A DNA stretch of 60,769 bases from a bacterium (GCA_030530485.1 JAUMUX010000004.1:1-60769); one strand, 5' to 3'. Counted from the stretch's first letter, positions 7,801 through 17,337 are shown. A program made the numbers and translations. Notes: generated by a model not told the origin, from the sequence alone.

Positions 7801-8690
7801 TGCCAGAATTGCCAGAAGTCGAAACCGTTGTGCGAGGTTTGAACCGTTTAATTTTGAACAAAAAAATCGCGAAAGTTGAGCACGATTGGGCAAAAAGCTT
7901 TCCAAATTCGCCGCTGGAAGTGCGCGAATTTATGATTGGCGCGACGATTAAAACGGTGCGTCGGCGCGGCAAGGCGATTATCATCGAGTTCGAAAACGGC
8001 TGGGCGATTGTGACGCATTTGCGAATGACGGGGCAAATGGTTTATCGCGGCGAAGAAAATTGGGGTGCGGGGCATCCGAATGAGGATTTTTTGGCGGATT
8101 TGCCGAATAAATCGACCCGCGTGGAAATTGATTTTACAGATGGCTCGAAATTATTTTTCAACGACCAGCGCAAATTTGGCTATATGAAATTGATGCCCGA
8201 TTTTGCGATTAACGAAATGCCGTTTTTTCAAAAGCTCGGCCCTGAACCGCTGGAAGATGATTTTTCGGCGGCGCAATTGCGCGAAATTTTACTCAAAAAA
8301 CCGCGCAGCTTGATAAAACCCACCATTCTCGACCAAAGTGTGATTGCGGGCGTAGGCAATATTTACGCCGACGAAAGTTTGTGGCGCGCCAAAATTCACC
8401 CCGAGACGCGAATTGAAGATTTGTCTTTTGACGATTTTGAGCGGCTGCACGAAGCGATTCGCTTTGTGATGAATGAATCGATTCGACGGGGTGGCTCAAC
8501 CGACCGAAATTACGTTAATGCCGATGGCTCACGCGGAAATTATTTAGATTACGCGGCGGTTTATCACAAAAATGGCGAACCTTGCAAACGTTGCGGAACC
8601 GAAATTTCGAAGATAAAAGTGGCAGGCAGAGGCACGCATTTTTGCGAAAATTGCCAAGCTTTAAAGCGAATTAAAAAGGAGAAAAAATAA
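7800..8690 (+). CDS. mutM: Formamidopyrimidine-DNA glycosylase (Fpg/MutM)
   Basis: 296 aa. It removes 8-oxoguanine and other oxidised purines and nicks the DNA (beta/delta lyase). The N-terminal PELPEVETVVRG supplies the catalytic Pro and Glu. The beta-hairpin lysine is in RRRGKAI, the helix-two-turn-helix motif in LDQSVIAGVGNIYADE, and the C-terminal four-cysteine zinc finger is CKRCG ... CENC. All hallmarks are intact. The start overlaps the HAD stop (TAATG) and the stop overlaps the holA start. Confidence 0.96.
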   Translation: MPELPEVETVVRGLNRLILNKKIAKVEHDWAKSFPNSPLEVREFMIGATIKTVRRRGKAIIIEFENGWAIVTHLRMTGQMVYRGEENWGAGHPNEDFLADLPNKSTRVEIDFTDGSKLFFNDQRKFGYMKLMPDFAINEMPFFQKLGPEPLEDDFSAAQLREILLKKPRSLIKPTILDQSVIAGVGNIYADESLWRAKIHPETRIEDLSFDDFERLHEAIRFVMNESIRRGGSTDRNYVNADGSRGNYLDYAAVYHKNGEPCKRCGTEISKIKVAGRGTHFCENCQALKRIKKEKK

Positions 8691-9643
8691 TGCTTGGCGG
8701 TCGAATTACGGTAATTTTTGGCGAAAATTCTTTCGAAAAAGCCCGCGAATTGGCGGGAATAAAAGCCCAAGCCGAAAAATCGAATTTCGAAATCGAAAAT
8801 TTGCAAACCGAAAAGCTCAGTGAAGAAGATTTAATTAACGCGATTTGCGGCGTGAGTTTGTGGGCGGAAAAGCGCTTGGTGATTATTCGCAATTTGAGCG
8901 AAAATCCGCAAGTTTGGGCAAAATTACCGCAAGTTTTGGCGCGGATTTCCAACGACGTTCACCTCTGTTTGATTGAGCAAAAAATCGATAAAAGAAGTTC
9001 GATTTATAAAGACCTTTCGAAAATCGCCGAAATGAAAGAAAAGAAGAGTTTGGGCGCGAAGGATGGGCGAAGTTTGGCGGAATTTGCGCGGATGATTGCC
9101 AAAAATCATGGCGCTACTTTGGCGCTACCAGAGGCGAATTTTTTGGTCAATTGGGTTGGCGCGGATGAATGGCAAATTTCGAACGCCGTGGAGCGATTGG
9201 CGCTGGTTGGCGATTTTTCAGAGCGGGCGGTGCGCGAATTTATTCCGCAAAATAGCGAAAATAATGCTTTCGAAGTTTTCGAATTGGCGCTGAAGGGCGA
9301 TTTCAAAATGGTAATTAGCGAGATTTCGAAAATGAAAATTAGTGAAGGAGCAGAGGGCGCTTATCAATTTTTTGGCTTAATTTCGGGGCAGATGTTTAAT
9401 TTGGCGGCGCTTAAAATTGGCAAAAGTGCGGGGAAAACCACAAATGAAATCGGTAAAGAAATTGGCGCGAATGCTTGGGCGCTGGGTAAATTCGAAAAAT
9501 ATGAGCGGAATTTGAATTCTGAGCAACTTTCGAAAATGGCTAAAATGTTTTCGAAAACTGATTTCGAAATGAAAAATACGGGTGCGAATGCGTGGGATTT
9601 AATCGAGAGTTTGTTGCTGCAAATTGCCCATCAAAAATTTTGA
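8690..9643 (+). CDS. holA: DNA polymerase III delta subunit (HolA-like)
   Basis: 317 aa. It is the clamp-loader delta subunit that opens the sliding clamp. The N-terminal ITVIFGENSFEKA resembles the Walker A-derived strand of HolA. SLWAEKRLVIIRNLSENP, the region from LALPEANFLVNWVGADEWQISNAVERL, and the C-terminal alpha domain (AYQFFGLISGQMFNLAAL) match family order and length. Sequence similarity is moderate, as is usual for HolA. The frame is dense in TTCGAA: I count 11 in 8701-9650, and all six Phe-Glu pairs are TTC-GAA. The start overlaps mutM by 1 nt. Confidence 0.87.
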   Translation: MLGGRITVIFGENSFEKARELAGIKAQAEKSNFEIENLQTEKLSEEDLINAICGVSLWAEKRLVIIRNLSENPQVWAKLPQVLARISNDVHLCLIEQKIDKRSSIYKDLSKIAEMKEKKSLGAKDGRSLAEFARMIAKNHGATLALPEANFLVNWVGADEWQISNAVERLALVGDFSERAVREFIPQNSENNAFEVFELALKGDFKMVISEISKMKISEGAEGAYQFFGLISGQMFNLAALKIGKSAGKTTNEIGKEIGANAWALGKFEKYERNLNSEQLSKMAKMFSKTDFEMKNTGANAWDLIESLLLQIAHQKF

Positions 9644-9677
9644 ATTTTAGCTAAAATGTGGTATATTTATAATAGTT

Positions 9678-11897
9678 ATGGCTAAAAAAACGACAAGAAA
9701 AAATACTCGAAAAAAAGCAGCGGCGCCTAAAAAAAGTGCTCTTCCAGCTGGATTTTGGATGCAAACCTTTGCGGTGGTGCTGGGATTTTTTAGCTTTTTC
9801 TTGGTTTTGAGTTGGTTTAATTATGGCGGCAGTGTTTTGGTGGCGATTCACCAAGGCTTGATGACGGGAATTGGCTGGGCGACTTACCTTCTGCCCGCCG
9901 CTTTGATTTTTCTCTCGGTAGAAATTTTTCGCAACGAGCAAAATCAGCTTTCGGGCGTCAAAACTTTTGCGCTATTTTGCGTAATTATGCTCGCATCGGC
10001 ATTTTTTGGGCTATTTCACGGGCGTGCGGGAATTTCCTTTGGCGGAATGGCAGGCTCGTTTATCAATAGTTTTTCTTTACAAATGCTCAATTCGGTGGTG
10101 GCGGGAATTATTTATTTGCTGCTGATTTCGATTATTACTTTTTCGATTTTTGGCATTATGCCGATTGATGTGATTGAAAAAATTGGGGCGCTTTTGCAAG
10201 AAAATGATTTTAACCGCGACGAAAAACGCAACAGAAAGACAATTCGAAAGGTGAGTGAAACTTTCGAAAATAACGAAGAGCCAAAAATTAAGCTCAATGC
10301 GGGCGTGGATTTTTTGAGCAAAAAAGAGCGTGAAGATGAAGAAAAGCGCAATAAAAAACCAAACTTGAAGATTTCGAAAAAGAAGGAAGAGCAGGAGAAA
10401 AAAGAAGCCGAAATTTTGCATATCGACAATTCGAATTGGGAATTGCCGAGCGCCGAGCTGCTTGAAAAAAATCAATCGCCAGCGGATGCGGGGGATATTG
10501 AGCATAACGCGGTGGTGATTCAAGATACTTTCCGCGAATTTGGCATCAATGTCGAAATGGAAGCCGCGAACGTTGGGCCTCGCTTGACGCAATATACTTT
10601 GCGACCACCAAACGGCGTGAAACTGAATAAATTGACCAGTGTTGAAAGCAATATCGCTCTAAATTTGGCGGCTGAAACTATTCGAATTGAAGCGCCAATC
10701 CCAGGCAAGAGTGTGGTTGGTATTGAGGTGCCAAACCGCAAGGCTGCGATGGTGCGATTGCACGGAATTTTGGAATCGAAAAAATGGAAGCACGACCACA
10801 AGCCGCTAACTTTTGCGGTGGGTAAAGATATTTCGGGCGAAACCGTGATTGCTGATTTGGCGAAAATGCCACATCTCTTGATTGCCGGAACGACTGGTTC
10901 TGGTAAATCGGTGATGATGAATACGCTGCTTACCAGCTTAATTTATCGCAATTCGCCAAGCCAGTTGAAGCTGATTTTAGTTGACCCAAAGCAAGTTGAG
11001 ATGGCGCCTTACCAGGATATACCACATTTGCTAACCCCTGTGATTGACGACCCAACTAAATCGGTTTCGGCTTTGAAATGGGCGGTTAATGAAATGGAGC
11101 GGCGCTATTCGATTTTAGCCGAAAAGCGAATTCGAAATATTGAAAGCTATCATAAAATGCTGGCGGCAGTTTCGAAAGCTTCGAATGAAGACGAAAATCA
11201 AGCCGAGCAGATGGAAGAAATGCCTTACATCGTGATTGTGATTGATGAGTTGGCTGATTTGATGATGGTTGCGCAAAAAGATGTTGAAGCTTTGGTAGTT
11301 CGAATTGCTCAAAAAGCGCGTGCAGTGGGTATTCACCTTGTTTTGGCAACTCAAAAACCAGTGGTTTCGGTGGTGACGGGCTTGATTAAAGGAAATGTTC
11401 CATCGCGAATTTCGTTTAAATTGCCTTCAAACGCCGATTCGCGCACGATTCTCGACCGCGGTGGCGCAGAAAAATTGCTTGGGCAAGGTGATATGCTATT
11501 CTTTGCGAATGTTATGCCACAGCCACGGCGCGTTCAGGGTGTATTTTTGGAAGATTCTGAAGTGAACCGTGTGATGGATTTCTTGCGCCTACAATCGCCT
11601 CCACAATATAACGACGAAATTATTAGCCAGCCAGTGCAAATTGGCAATATGACTGGCGGTGTAGTAATGACTGGTGGTTCGAGCGGCTTGGACGACACTT
11701 TCCGCCAAGCGGTGCAAATTGGCTTAGAGCAAAATAAAATGTCGACAGGTTTGCTGCAGCGTAAAATGCGAATTGGCTATGGTCGCGCAGCAGGAATTAT
11801 CGACGAGATGGAAGAGCGAGGAATTGTTGGCCCAAGTCCAGGTGGCTCAAAGCCGCGCGAAATGCTAATCTCGAGCCTAGATGAAATCGGTGAATAA
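9678..11897 (+). CDS. ftsK: DNA translocase FtsK/SpoIIIE
   Basis: 739 aa. The N-terminal domain has four or five transmembrane helices (about residues 20-170). A charged Lys/Glu linker (about 170-255) is followed by the alpha/beta motor with Walker A GTTGSGKS at 404-411 and Walker B IVIVIDELADLMM. The C-terminal winged-helix gamma domain (DDTFRQAVQIGLEQNKMSTG, MRIGYGRAAGIIDEMEERGIVG) reads KOPS-like sites and activates Xer recombination. A Xer recombinase is encoded at 28778-29701. -10-like boxes at 9662-9673 lie very near the ATG and no clear Shine-Dalgarno is present. Confidence 0.96.
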   Translation: MAKKTTRKNTRKKAAAPKKSALPAGFWMQTFAVVLGFFSFFLVLSWFNYGGSVLVAIHQGLMTGIGWATYLLPAALIFLSVEIFRNEQNQLSGVKTFALFCVIMLASAFFGLFHGRAGISFGGMAGSFINSFSLQMLNSVVAGIIYLLLISIITFSIFGIMPIDVIEKIGALLQENDFNRDEKRNRKTIRKVSETFENNEEPKIKLNAGVDFLSKKEREDEEKRNKKPNLKISKKKEEQEKKEAEILHIDNSNWELPSAELLEKNQSPADAGDIEHNAVVIQDTFREFGINVEMEAANVGPRLTQYTLRPPNGVKLNKLTSVESNIALNLAAETIRIEAPIPGKSVVGIEVPNRKAAMVRLHGILESKKWKHDHKPLTFAVGKDISGETVIADLAKMPHLLIAGTTGSGKSVMMNTLLTSLIYRNSPSQLKLILVDPKQVEMAPYQDIPHLLTPVIDDPTKSVSALKWAVNEMERRYSILAEKRIRNIESYHKMLAAVSKASNEDENQAEQMEEMPYIVIVIDELADLMMVAQKDVEALVVRIAQKARAVGIHLVLATQKPVVSVVTGLIKGNVPSRISFKLPSNADSRTILDRGGAEKLLGQGDMLFFANVMPQPRRVQGVFLEDSEVNRVMDFLRLQSPPQYNDEIISQPVQIGNMTGGVVMTGGSSGLDDTFRQAVQIGLEQNKMSTGLLQRKMRIGYGRAAGIIDEMEERGIVGPSPGGSKPREMLISSLDEIGE

Positions 11898-11915
11898 TAT
11901 CACCGATTTTTTCTT
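11884..11915 (+). terminator. Intrinsic terminator after ftsK
   Basis: A 10-bp stem (11884-11893 with 11900-11909) overlaps the ftsK stop codon and is followed by T-rich sequence. Confidence 0.85.
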
Positions 11916-11942
11916 GAAATTTTTCTACAAAAGTGATATAAT
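11914..11942 (+). promoter_or_regulatory. Promoter of rpsF-ssb-rpsR
   Basis: TTGAAA (11914-11919), 17 bp and TATAAT (11937-11942) with TGA just upstream. The leader of about 50 nt can form a small CTCA/TGAG hairpin. An S6:S18 autoregulatory site would be expected here, but I cannot identify its conserved bulge. Confidence 0.7.
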
Positions 11943-12000
11943 TTAAAAGAATATTAGCTCAGCTTATTTGAGAGAATAGGCTTTAACCAAAGGAGTAAAA

Positions 12001-12312
12001 ATGAAGGATTACGAACTTACAGTTCTCATTCATCCAGACCTCGAAAGCGATTTGGAAAAAGCGCTTGAAAAGGTTCGCGGTCTTGTGACTGCCAACGGTG
12101 GTGAAATCACTAAAGAAGACAATTGGGGTAAGAAAAAACTTGCTTACAAAATTGCCGGTGAAGATTTTGCAGTTTACGTTGCGATGGATGTTAAACTTCC
12201 AGCTACGGCGCCTCTAAAAATCAGCAACACTTTGAACATTACTGACGAAGTTTTGCGATACTTGCTTGTGAAAGCTGAAGAACGCCCAGTAGTTGAAGCA
12301 GAAGAAAAATAA
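12001..12312 (+). CDS. rpsF: 30S ribosomal protein S6
   Basis: 103 aa, normal length. The ferredoxin-like fold starts YELTVLIHPDL and contains NWGKKKLAYKIAGEDFAVYVAMD, the S6 signature, then NTLNITDEVLRYLLVKAEE. S6 pairs with S18 on the platform of the 30S subunit. It is first gene of the conserved rpsF-ssb-rpsR operon. AAAGGAG is 6-12 nt before ATG. Confidence 0.97.
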   Translation: MKDYELTVLIHPDLESDLEKALEKVRGLVTANGGEITKEDNWGKKKLAYKIAGEDFAVYVAMDVKLPATAPLKISNTLNITDEVLRYLLVKAEERPVVEAEEK

Positions 12313-12336
12313 TTGATAAATAAGGAATAGGAAGAT

Positions 12337-12765
12337 ATGGCTTTTAATAAAGTAATTTTGATGGGAAATTTGACGGCAGACCCAGAAACTCGCACAACAC
12401 CAAACGGTCAAAACGTAACGAGTTTTTCACTAGCGATTAACCGAACTTGGAATAATGCGAATGGCGAGCGTCAAGAAGAAACAAGCTTTATTAATTGTAC
12501 TGCGTGGGGTCGAACTGGCGAAACTATCGCGAAATATGTTTCGAAAGGTCGCCAATTGCTCGTGAGCGGTCGCTTGCAGCAACGAACTTGGCAAGACAAA
12601 GACACTGGCAAAAATCGAAGCGCGATTGATGTAGTGGTAGAAGAATTTAGCTTCGTAAGCGATGGAAATCGTGGCGGAGCGGCGGCTTCAAGCGGCGCTA
12701 CAAATGAGCCAGTCGTTGAAGACATTTCAGACGAACCAATCGACCTTTCAGATATTCCTTTCTAA
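12337..12765 (+). CDS. ssb: Single-stranded DNA-binding protein
   Basis: 142 aa. The N-terminal OB fold runs from FNKVILMGNLTADPETR to IDVVVEEF (residues 3-108) with conserved aromatics (TSFINCTAWG, TWQDKDTG). A short Gly/Ala/Ser linker ends in DLSDIPF, the acidic tail that recruits replication partners. It sits between rpsF and rpsR as in many bacteria. Confidence 0.97.
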   Translation: MAFNKVILMGNLTADPETRTTPNGQNVTSFSLAINRTWNNANGERQEETSFINCTAWGRTGETIAKYVSKGRQLLVSGRLQQRTWQDKDTGKNRSAIDVVVEEFSFVSDGNRGGAAASSGATNEPVVEDISDEPIDLSDIPF

Positions 12766-12783
12766 TATAACAGGAGAAGTAAA

Positions 12784-12984
12784 ATGGCTAAACGTTTTAA
12801 AAAAGAAATTCCAGCTTATTTTGACTATCGAGACGTAAAAACTTTGCAAAAATTTGTGAATGTCTATGGTCAAATTGAACCAGCAACCAAAACTGGTCTA
12901 AGCGCCAAACAGCAACGACAATTGACAGTAGCAATCAAGCGAGCTCGTCATCTAGCGCTACTTGCTTTCGTAGCAAACGCTTAA
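12784..12984 (+). CDS. rpsR: 30S ribosomal protein S18
   Basis: 66 aa. It contains the S18 core ([48 protein letters not shown], written here only as a landmark region at residues 13-60). It partners with S6. AGGAGAAG precedes the ATG. The terminator at 12995-13021 closes the operon. Confidence 0.96.
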   Translation: MAKRFKKEIPAYFDYRDVKTLQKFVNVYGQIEPATKTGLSAKQQRQLTVAIKRARHLALLAFVANA

Positions 12985-12994
12985 TAAAATTTCG

Positions 12995-13028
12995 AATTCC
13001 TCGCTTTTAGAGCGGGGAATTTATTATT
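12995..13028 (+). terminator. Terminator between rpsR and efp
   Basis: An 11-bp stem (12995-13005 with 13011-13021, one G-U) with a 5-nt loop. The following T tract is interrupted (TTATTATTT), so it may be leaky and allow read-through into efp. Confidence 0.7.
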
Positions 13029-13041
13029 TAAGAGGAGAATT

Positions 13042-13602
13042 ATGTATAACCCAACAGATTTAAAAAAAGGCGTAGTTATCCAACTCGATAGTCAGCCTTA
13101 TCGTGTAGTTGAATACAACCAAAAAGTAGTTGGTCGCGGTGGAAGCATTGTGAGCGTCAAGGTAAAAAACTTGATAAATGGTTCATTGTTACCGAAGACT
13201 TTTAAGGGACAAGATAAAATTGAGCCAGCGGAAGTCTCGAATCGCAAAGTTCAATATCTTTATAATGATGGCGAAGATTTTCACTTCATGGACCCAGAAT
13301 CTTTCGAACAATTCCAGCTTTCGAAAGATATTATCGATGAAGCTGCGGGCTATCTCAAAGAGGGCGAAGAGCTTAATCTGCAATTTTTCGAAGGAAAAGT
13401 TATCAATGTTGATTTGCCAAAAAATGTTTGGCTAACGGTAACTTACACTGAGAATGTGGTTAAAGGCGACACCACCTCAAGCGTGCTAAAAGACGCGCAA
13501 TTAGAAACGGGAATTACAGTGAAAGTTCCAGCTTTTATTAAAGAAAATGATGTAATTTCAGTGGATACTGCAACTGGCGAATATCGAGAAAGGCAAAAGT
13601 AA
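13042..13602 (+). CDS. efp: Elongation factor P with Arg32 loop
   Basis: 186 aa, three-domain EF-P that relieves ribosome stalling at polyproline. KOW-like domain I is followed by the OB domains; signatures include YRVVEYNQKV and VTYTENVVKGDTTSSVLKDAQLETG. The tip of the domain I loop reads KVVGRGGS with R32 at the modified position, instead of the common KPGKG. Arg32 is the rhamnosylated residue in EarP-type EF-Ps, but here the loop Pro is also missing. The Shine-Dalgarno is AGGAGA. The serine hydrolase follows after 4 nt. Confidence 0.95.
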   Translation: MYNPTDLKKGVVIQLDSQPYRVVEYNQKVVGRGGSIVSVKVKNLINGSLLPKTFKGQDKIEPAEVSNRKVQYLYNDGEDFHFMDPESFEQFQLSKDIIDEAAGYLKEGEELNLQFFEGKVINVDLPKNVWLTVTYTENVVKGDTTSSVLKDAQLETGITVKVPAFIKENDVISVDTATGEYRERQK

Positions 13603-13606
13603 AATA

Positions 13607-15340
13607 ATGACAAAGTGGGCAAAATTCAAACCAGTAATCAAAACAGGAAATAAAAAAATAAAAGAGTTTATCCTGAAAAATCGCAAGGTGATTTTGCTCA
13701 TTTTTGGTGGGATAATTCTTGTCGAAATTCTTGTGCAAATTTTTTGGCCAAGCAATTATACACTATTAAAATCGAAAATTGGCGAGAATGGTGTGGGTAT
13801 TATTTCGAAAGAAGAGGCCAATTCGAAAATTAAAGATACTTTTTCGAGTTCGAAAATTCAATTTAAAACCTCGTTGAGTAGTTTCGAACTATCTGGTAAA
13901 GCCATCTTAGAGGCGGGCGAATATCAAGAAGATAACAGCGCTTCGAGCTCGGAGGTTTATCCTTTGCCGTGGCGTTTTTTGCCGTTTTCGATTTTATTTT
14001 TCGAGCAGGATTTAAAATTTGGCAACATTAATTTTAATCAAGAAAAACTAAAAGACTTCTCTGAACAAGAAATTAGTGCAAAGTTGAACAAAGAGGCACA
14101 CAGCGCGGAATTTATTATTGAGGGAGAGAAAGTTTCGATTAAAAAGAGCGAAAATGGTATCAAAGTTAGCTCAGGCAAAATCGAGGAGCAGATTCGAAAA
14201 AATAAATTCGAAATTTCGAAAAATGAAATTACAATTGAAGGCGAAGAAATCGAACCAGAAATTAGAACACAAGATTATGAAAAAGTGAAAATAGATGCCG
14301 AAGCGGCAATTAAACGCGCGATTTATTTTGTGCTTAATGGCGAGAAAATTTCAACTTCGGTGGAGCAGCGAGCTTCGTTGCTTTCGGTGGTGCGCAATCA
14401 GCAGGGCGAATATGTTTTGGAATTAAAAGATGATGCACTTACGCAGCTTTATGAGCCGATTAATAAAAAAGTTTATGTTGCGCCAGGCGAGACAACAGTA
14501 TATCTTACCAATGGCGAAGAGACCAGCCGAAAAGCGGGCGCCAATGGTTTGGGTGTTGATTACGCAACGTATAAAAAAGGTATCGAAGAGAAGATGCTGC
14601 GCAACGGCAATTCTTTAGAGATTAACCTTGCCACCAAGGTAATTGAGCCAGCGGTAAAATATGAGCACAATTTCACTAAAACTAATGAAGGGATTCAGGC
14701 TTATTTGAACCACGTTTCGAGTGAAGGTTCGATTACGGTGGCGTATCAAAAACTTAGCGGCGATTTCAGCGGTGCGGCGGCTGGCGGCGACAAGACAATG
14801 GTGGTGGCAAGCACCTATAAATTATTTATAGCTCAATTCATTATGAACAAGATTGACGCAGGGCAGTTAAGCTGGAATTCACCTGTTTTGGGTACTACGG
14901 TTGAAAAATGTTTTCAATCAATGATTGTTAATTCAGCAAATAATTGTGCCGAACATTGGATTAGCACTTACGGCTATCAATCAATAAATAATTATTTGAA
15001 CAGTATGGGCTATGGCTCAGTTTTTGGCAATGGTGAAGCGAAAACAACGGCAAATAGTTTAAGAAAAATGTTATTAAATCTGTATTACGGCAATGGTTTT
15101 TCAGCGGCTAACCGTTCTAAATTGCTTGATTTAATGCGTGCTCAAGTTTATCGAAACGGCATTCCAAAGGGTAGTTCTGGCTCGGTTGCTGATAAAGTGG
15201 GCTTTCTAAACGGCGTATTGAATGACGCTGGAATTGTATTTTCTTCGAACGGGAATTATATTTTAGTTGTGATGACTGATGGCCAGAGTTGGGGAAAAAT
15301 TGCAGAAATTACCAGAAAAATAGAAGAATTATCAAATTAA
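13607..15340 (+). CDS. Membrane-anchored beta-lactamase/PBP-like serine hydrolase
   Basis: 577 aa. A short basic N-terminus and one transmembrane helix (about residues 28-45) are followed by a long ectodomain. Its middle resembles the peptidoglycan-binding repeats found in VanW/YkuD-type wall proteins (YEPINKKVYVAPGETTVYLTNG). The C-terminal domain (about 365-577) is class A beta-lactamase-like, with S402-T-Y-K405 as the SxxK motif, S-A-N in place of SDN, and K-V-G in place of KTG. The active-site serine and lysine are present, so it may be a transpeptidase, a carboxypeptidase or a relative; true beta-lactamase activity is not implied. It lies 4 nt after efp. Confidence 0.82.
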   Translation: MTKWAKFKPVIKTGNKKIKEFILKNRKVILLIFGGIILVEILVQIFWPSNYTLLKSKIGENGVGIISKEEANSKIKDTFSSSKIQFKTSLSSFELSGKAILEAGEYQEDNSASSSEVYPLPWRFLPFSILFFEQDLKFGNINFNQEKLKDFSEQEISAKLNKEAHSAEFIIEGEKVSIKKSENGIKVSSGKIEEQIRKNKFEISKNEITIEGEEIEPEIRTQDYEKVKIDAEAAIKRAIYFVLNGEKISTSVEQRASLLSVVRNQQGEYVLELKDDALTQLYEPINKKVYVAPGETTVYLTNGEETSRKAGANGLGVDYATYKKGIEEKMLRNGNSLEINLATKVIEPAVKYEHNFTKTNEGIQAYLNHVSSEGSITVAYQKLSGDFSGAAAGGDKTMVVASTYKLFIAQFIMNKIDAGQLSWNSPVLGTTVEKCFQSMIVNSANNCAEHWISTYGYQSINNYLNSMGYGSVFGNGEAKTTANSLRKMLLNLYYGNGFSAANRSKLLDLMRAQVYRNGIPKGSSGSVADKVGFLNGVLNDAGIVFSSNGNYILVVMTDGQSWGKIAEITRKIEELSN

Positions 15341-15345
15341 AGAAG

Positions 15346-16065
15346 ATGAAAAAAAGATTAGACCACCTTTTAGTAGAGAAAAAAATAGTTCAAACTCGCT
15401 CGCAGGCCGAGAGTTATATTCGATTGGGCAAAATTCTGGTCGCGGGTAAAATTATCCAAAAGCCGGGTTATTTTGTCGACGAAACTGCAGAGATTAAAAT
15501 TGCTCAAAAAGTTCAATATGTTTCGAGGGCGGGTTTGAAACTTGAGAGTGTAGCGAAGGCGCTAAAAGTTAATTTTCGTGATAAAGTTGTTTTAGACGTC
15601 GGTTCGAGCACGGGCGGATTTACAGACTATGCTCTACGCAACGGAGCAAAGAAAGTAATCGCTGTTGATGTTGGAACTAACCAGCTGCACCCAAGTCTTC
15701 GAATTAATCCTAAGGTTGAACTTTTCGAAAAAACCGATATTCGAAATTTCGAAACTGACGAAGATATTGATATCGTAGTGATTGATGTCAGCTTTATTTC
15801 GATTCGTGAAATTCTGCCAAGCGTTGTGAAAATGGCTAACCCAAAGACTAAAATATTAGCAATGGTAAAGCCTCAGTTTGAAGTTGGCCGAAATGGAACT
15901 ATTCGAGGTGTTGTAAAAAACAATGCTTTACGCCGAAAAACACTCCAGGAATTTGAACAGTGGTGCGTGTTGAATAAATTATTTATTCAACAAAAGAGAG
16001 ATAGTGAAGTTAAGGGTTCAAGAGGCAATCAAGAGAGATTCTACCTAATTAAAATAGCCGTATAA
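15346..16065 (+). CDS. tlyA: TlyA-family rRNA 2'-O-methyltransferase
   Basis: 239 aa from ATG 15346. An upstream in-frame start overlaps the previous gene but lacks homology. The N-terminal S4 RNA-binding domain (KKRLDHLLVEKKIVQTRSQAESYIRLG region, residues 1-60) is followed by an FtsJ-like Rossmann methyltransferase. Its SAM motif is VVLDVGSSTGGFTDYALRNGA; IAVDVGTNQLHPSL and VIDVSFISI follow. Family members methylate 2'-OH of cytidines in 16S and/or 23S rRNA. The terminator at 16051-16085 overlaps the stop and serves ychF from the other side. Confidence 0.92.
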   Translation: MKKRLDHLLVEKKIVQTRSQAESYIRLGKILVAGKIIQKPGYFVDETAEIKIAQKVQYVSRAGLKLESVAKALKVNFRDKVVLDVGSSTGGFTDYALRNGAKKVIAVDVGTNQLHPSLRINPKVELFEKTDIRNFETDEDIDIVVIDVSFISIREILPSVVKMANPKTKILAMVKPQFEVGRNGTIRGVVKNNALRRKTLQEFEQWCVLNKLFIQQKRDSEVKGSRGNQERFYLIKIAV

Positions 16066-16085
16066 TTATTTTATACAGCTATTTT
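16051..16085. terminator. Bidirectional terminator between tlyA and ychF
   Basis: AAAATAGC (16051-16058) pairs with GCTATTTT (16078-16085), with an inner 5-bp GTATA/TATAC stem. Its A- and T-rich ends suit convergent termination. Confidence 0.75.
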
Positions 16086-16103
16086 AGTTCGTTTGAATTC
16101 ACT

Positions 16104-17180
16104 CTAAACATTGAACCTAAATTCAACAACATCGTCTGGCGACATGATGTAATCTTTGCCTTCAGTTCGGATTTTGCCAGCTTGTTTTGCGGCTTGCTCG
16201 CTACCGTAAGCCACCAAATCGTTGTAATGTATAATTTGGGCGGCGATAAATCCACGTTCAAAATCGGTATGAATTACTCCCGCAGCCTGAGGTGCAGTCC
16301 AGCCTTGGCGAATCGTCCAAGCGTGAACTTCTTTTGGCCCAGCCGTCATATAACTTTGCAAACCAAGCGTTGCGTAGGCTGCATGAACCATTTGATTTAG
16401 CCCCGTCTCCTCGACACCATAACTTTCAAGAAGTTCTTTTGCGTCGTTTTCGGCTAAATCTTTCAATTCTTCTTCCAGCCGTGCGCAAACAAAAATGACT
16501 TTCGAAGGCGCGACCATATTCGCAAGTTCAGATTTTTTTGCTTCATCGGTTAAAGTTTCTTCGCTCATGTTAAAAGCATAAATAACGGGCTTTGCGGTCA
16601 GCAGGTGCAGGTCAGTGATAATTTCATGATTAAGATTTTGAATTTCGAAAAGAGGCGTGCCAGATTTTAGCTCAGTTAATAGCTCGGCTAAATAATCGAC
16701 AGAAGCGCGGAGCTTTGGGTTGGCTTTGGCTTCTTTTTGCGCTCGCGGCAGACGATTTTCGATAGTTTGAATGTCTGCCAAAATTAGTTCGGTATTGATT
16801 ACCTCGATATCGTTTCGAGGGTCGATTTGATTCGAAACGTGCAAAATGTCGCTATTTTCGAAAGCCCGAACAATATGCACGATTGCATCGCACTGGCGAA
16901 TATTAGCTAAAAATTTATTTCCCAAACCTTCGCCTTTCGAAGCGCCAGCCACCAAACCCGCAATATCAACAAAAGTTACGGTTGCGGGAATAATTTTTTG
17001 CGAGCCGTAAATTTCGGCCAACTTATTTAGCCGAGGGTCGGGAACTGGCACTACGCCAGTATTGGGCTCGATAGTCGCGAATGGATAATTTGCCGCCAAA
17101 ATATCGCTGTTGGTTAGCGCATTAAAAAGAGTTGATTTACCAACATTTGGAAGGCCTACAATTCCGATACTTAAACTCAT
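16104..17180 (-). CDS. ychF: Obg-family ATPase/GTPase YchF
   Basis: 358 aa. The G1 motif GLPNVGKST is followed by [11 protein letters not shown], the G3 motif DIAGLV, the G4 region YAFNMSEE (N-x-x-E type, which gives YchF its ATP preference) and a C-terminal TGS domain ending [15 protein letters not shown]. YchF binds ribosomes and modulates stress responses. The start has AAGGAGAAAA just upstream on the minus strand. It is the only minus-strand gene between 1 and 28.7 kb. Confidence 0.96.
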   Translation of the reverse strand: MSLSIGIVGLPNVGKSTLFNALTNSDILAANYPFATIEPNTGVVPVPDPRLNKLAEIYGSQKIIPATVTFVDIAGLVAGASKGEGLGNKFLANIRQCDAIVHIVRAFENSDILHVSNQIDPRNDIEVINTELILADIQTIENRLPRAQKEAKANPKLRASVDYLAELLTELKSGTPLFEIQNLNHEIITDLHLLTAKPVIYAFNMSEETLTDEAKKSELANMVAPSKVIFVCARLEEELKDLAENDAKELLESYGVEETGLNQMVHAAYATLGLQSYMTAGPKEVHAWTIRQGWTAPQAAGVIHTDFERGFIAAQIIHYNDLVAYGSEQAAKQAGKIRTEGKDYIMSPDDVVEFRFNV

Positions 17181-17325
17181 TTTTCTCCTTAAAAATAATT
17201 AAAACTCCCTATATTTTAACATAAAAAGAGTAAAATATAAATATCGAAAATCGCGATAAGCTTCGAATTTTCGAATTGTCTTTCGAAAGAAAATAAAAAG
17301 CTTGATTTATTGAACATGTTTATGC

Positions 17326-17331
17326 TAAAAT
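17326..17331 (+). promoter_or_regulatory. Extended -10 of the pilus operon (leaderless pilM)
   Basis: TAAAAT preceded by TGC ends exactly 6 nt before ATG 17338. The string TAAAATGGGGGTATGA is identical to that at the dnaG start (3994-4009). Confidence 0.65.
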
Positions 17332-17337
17332 GGGGGT

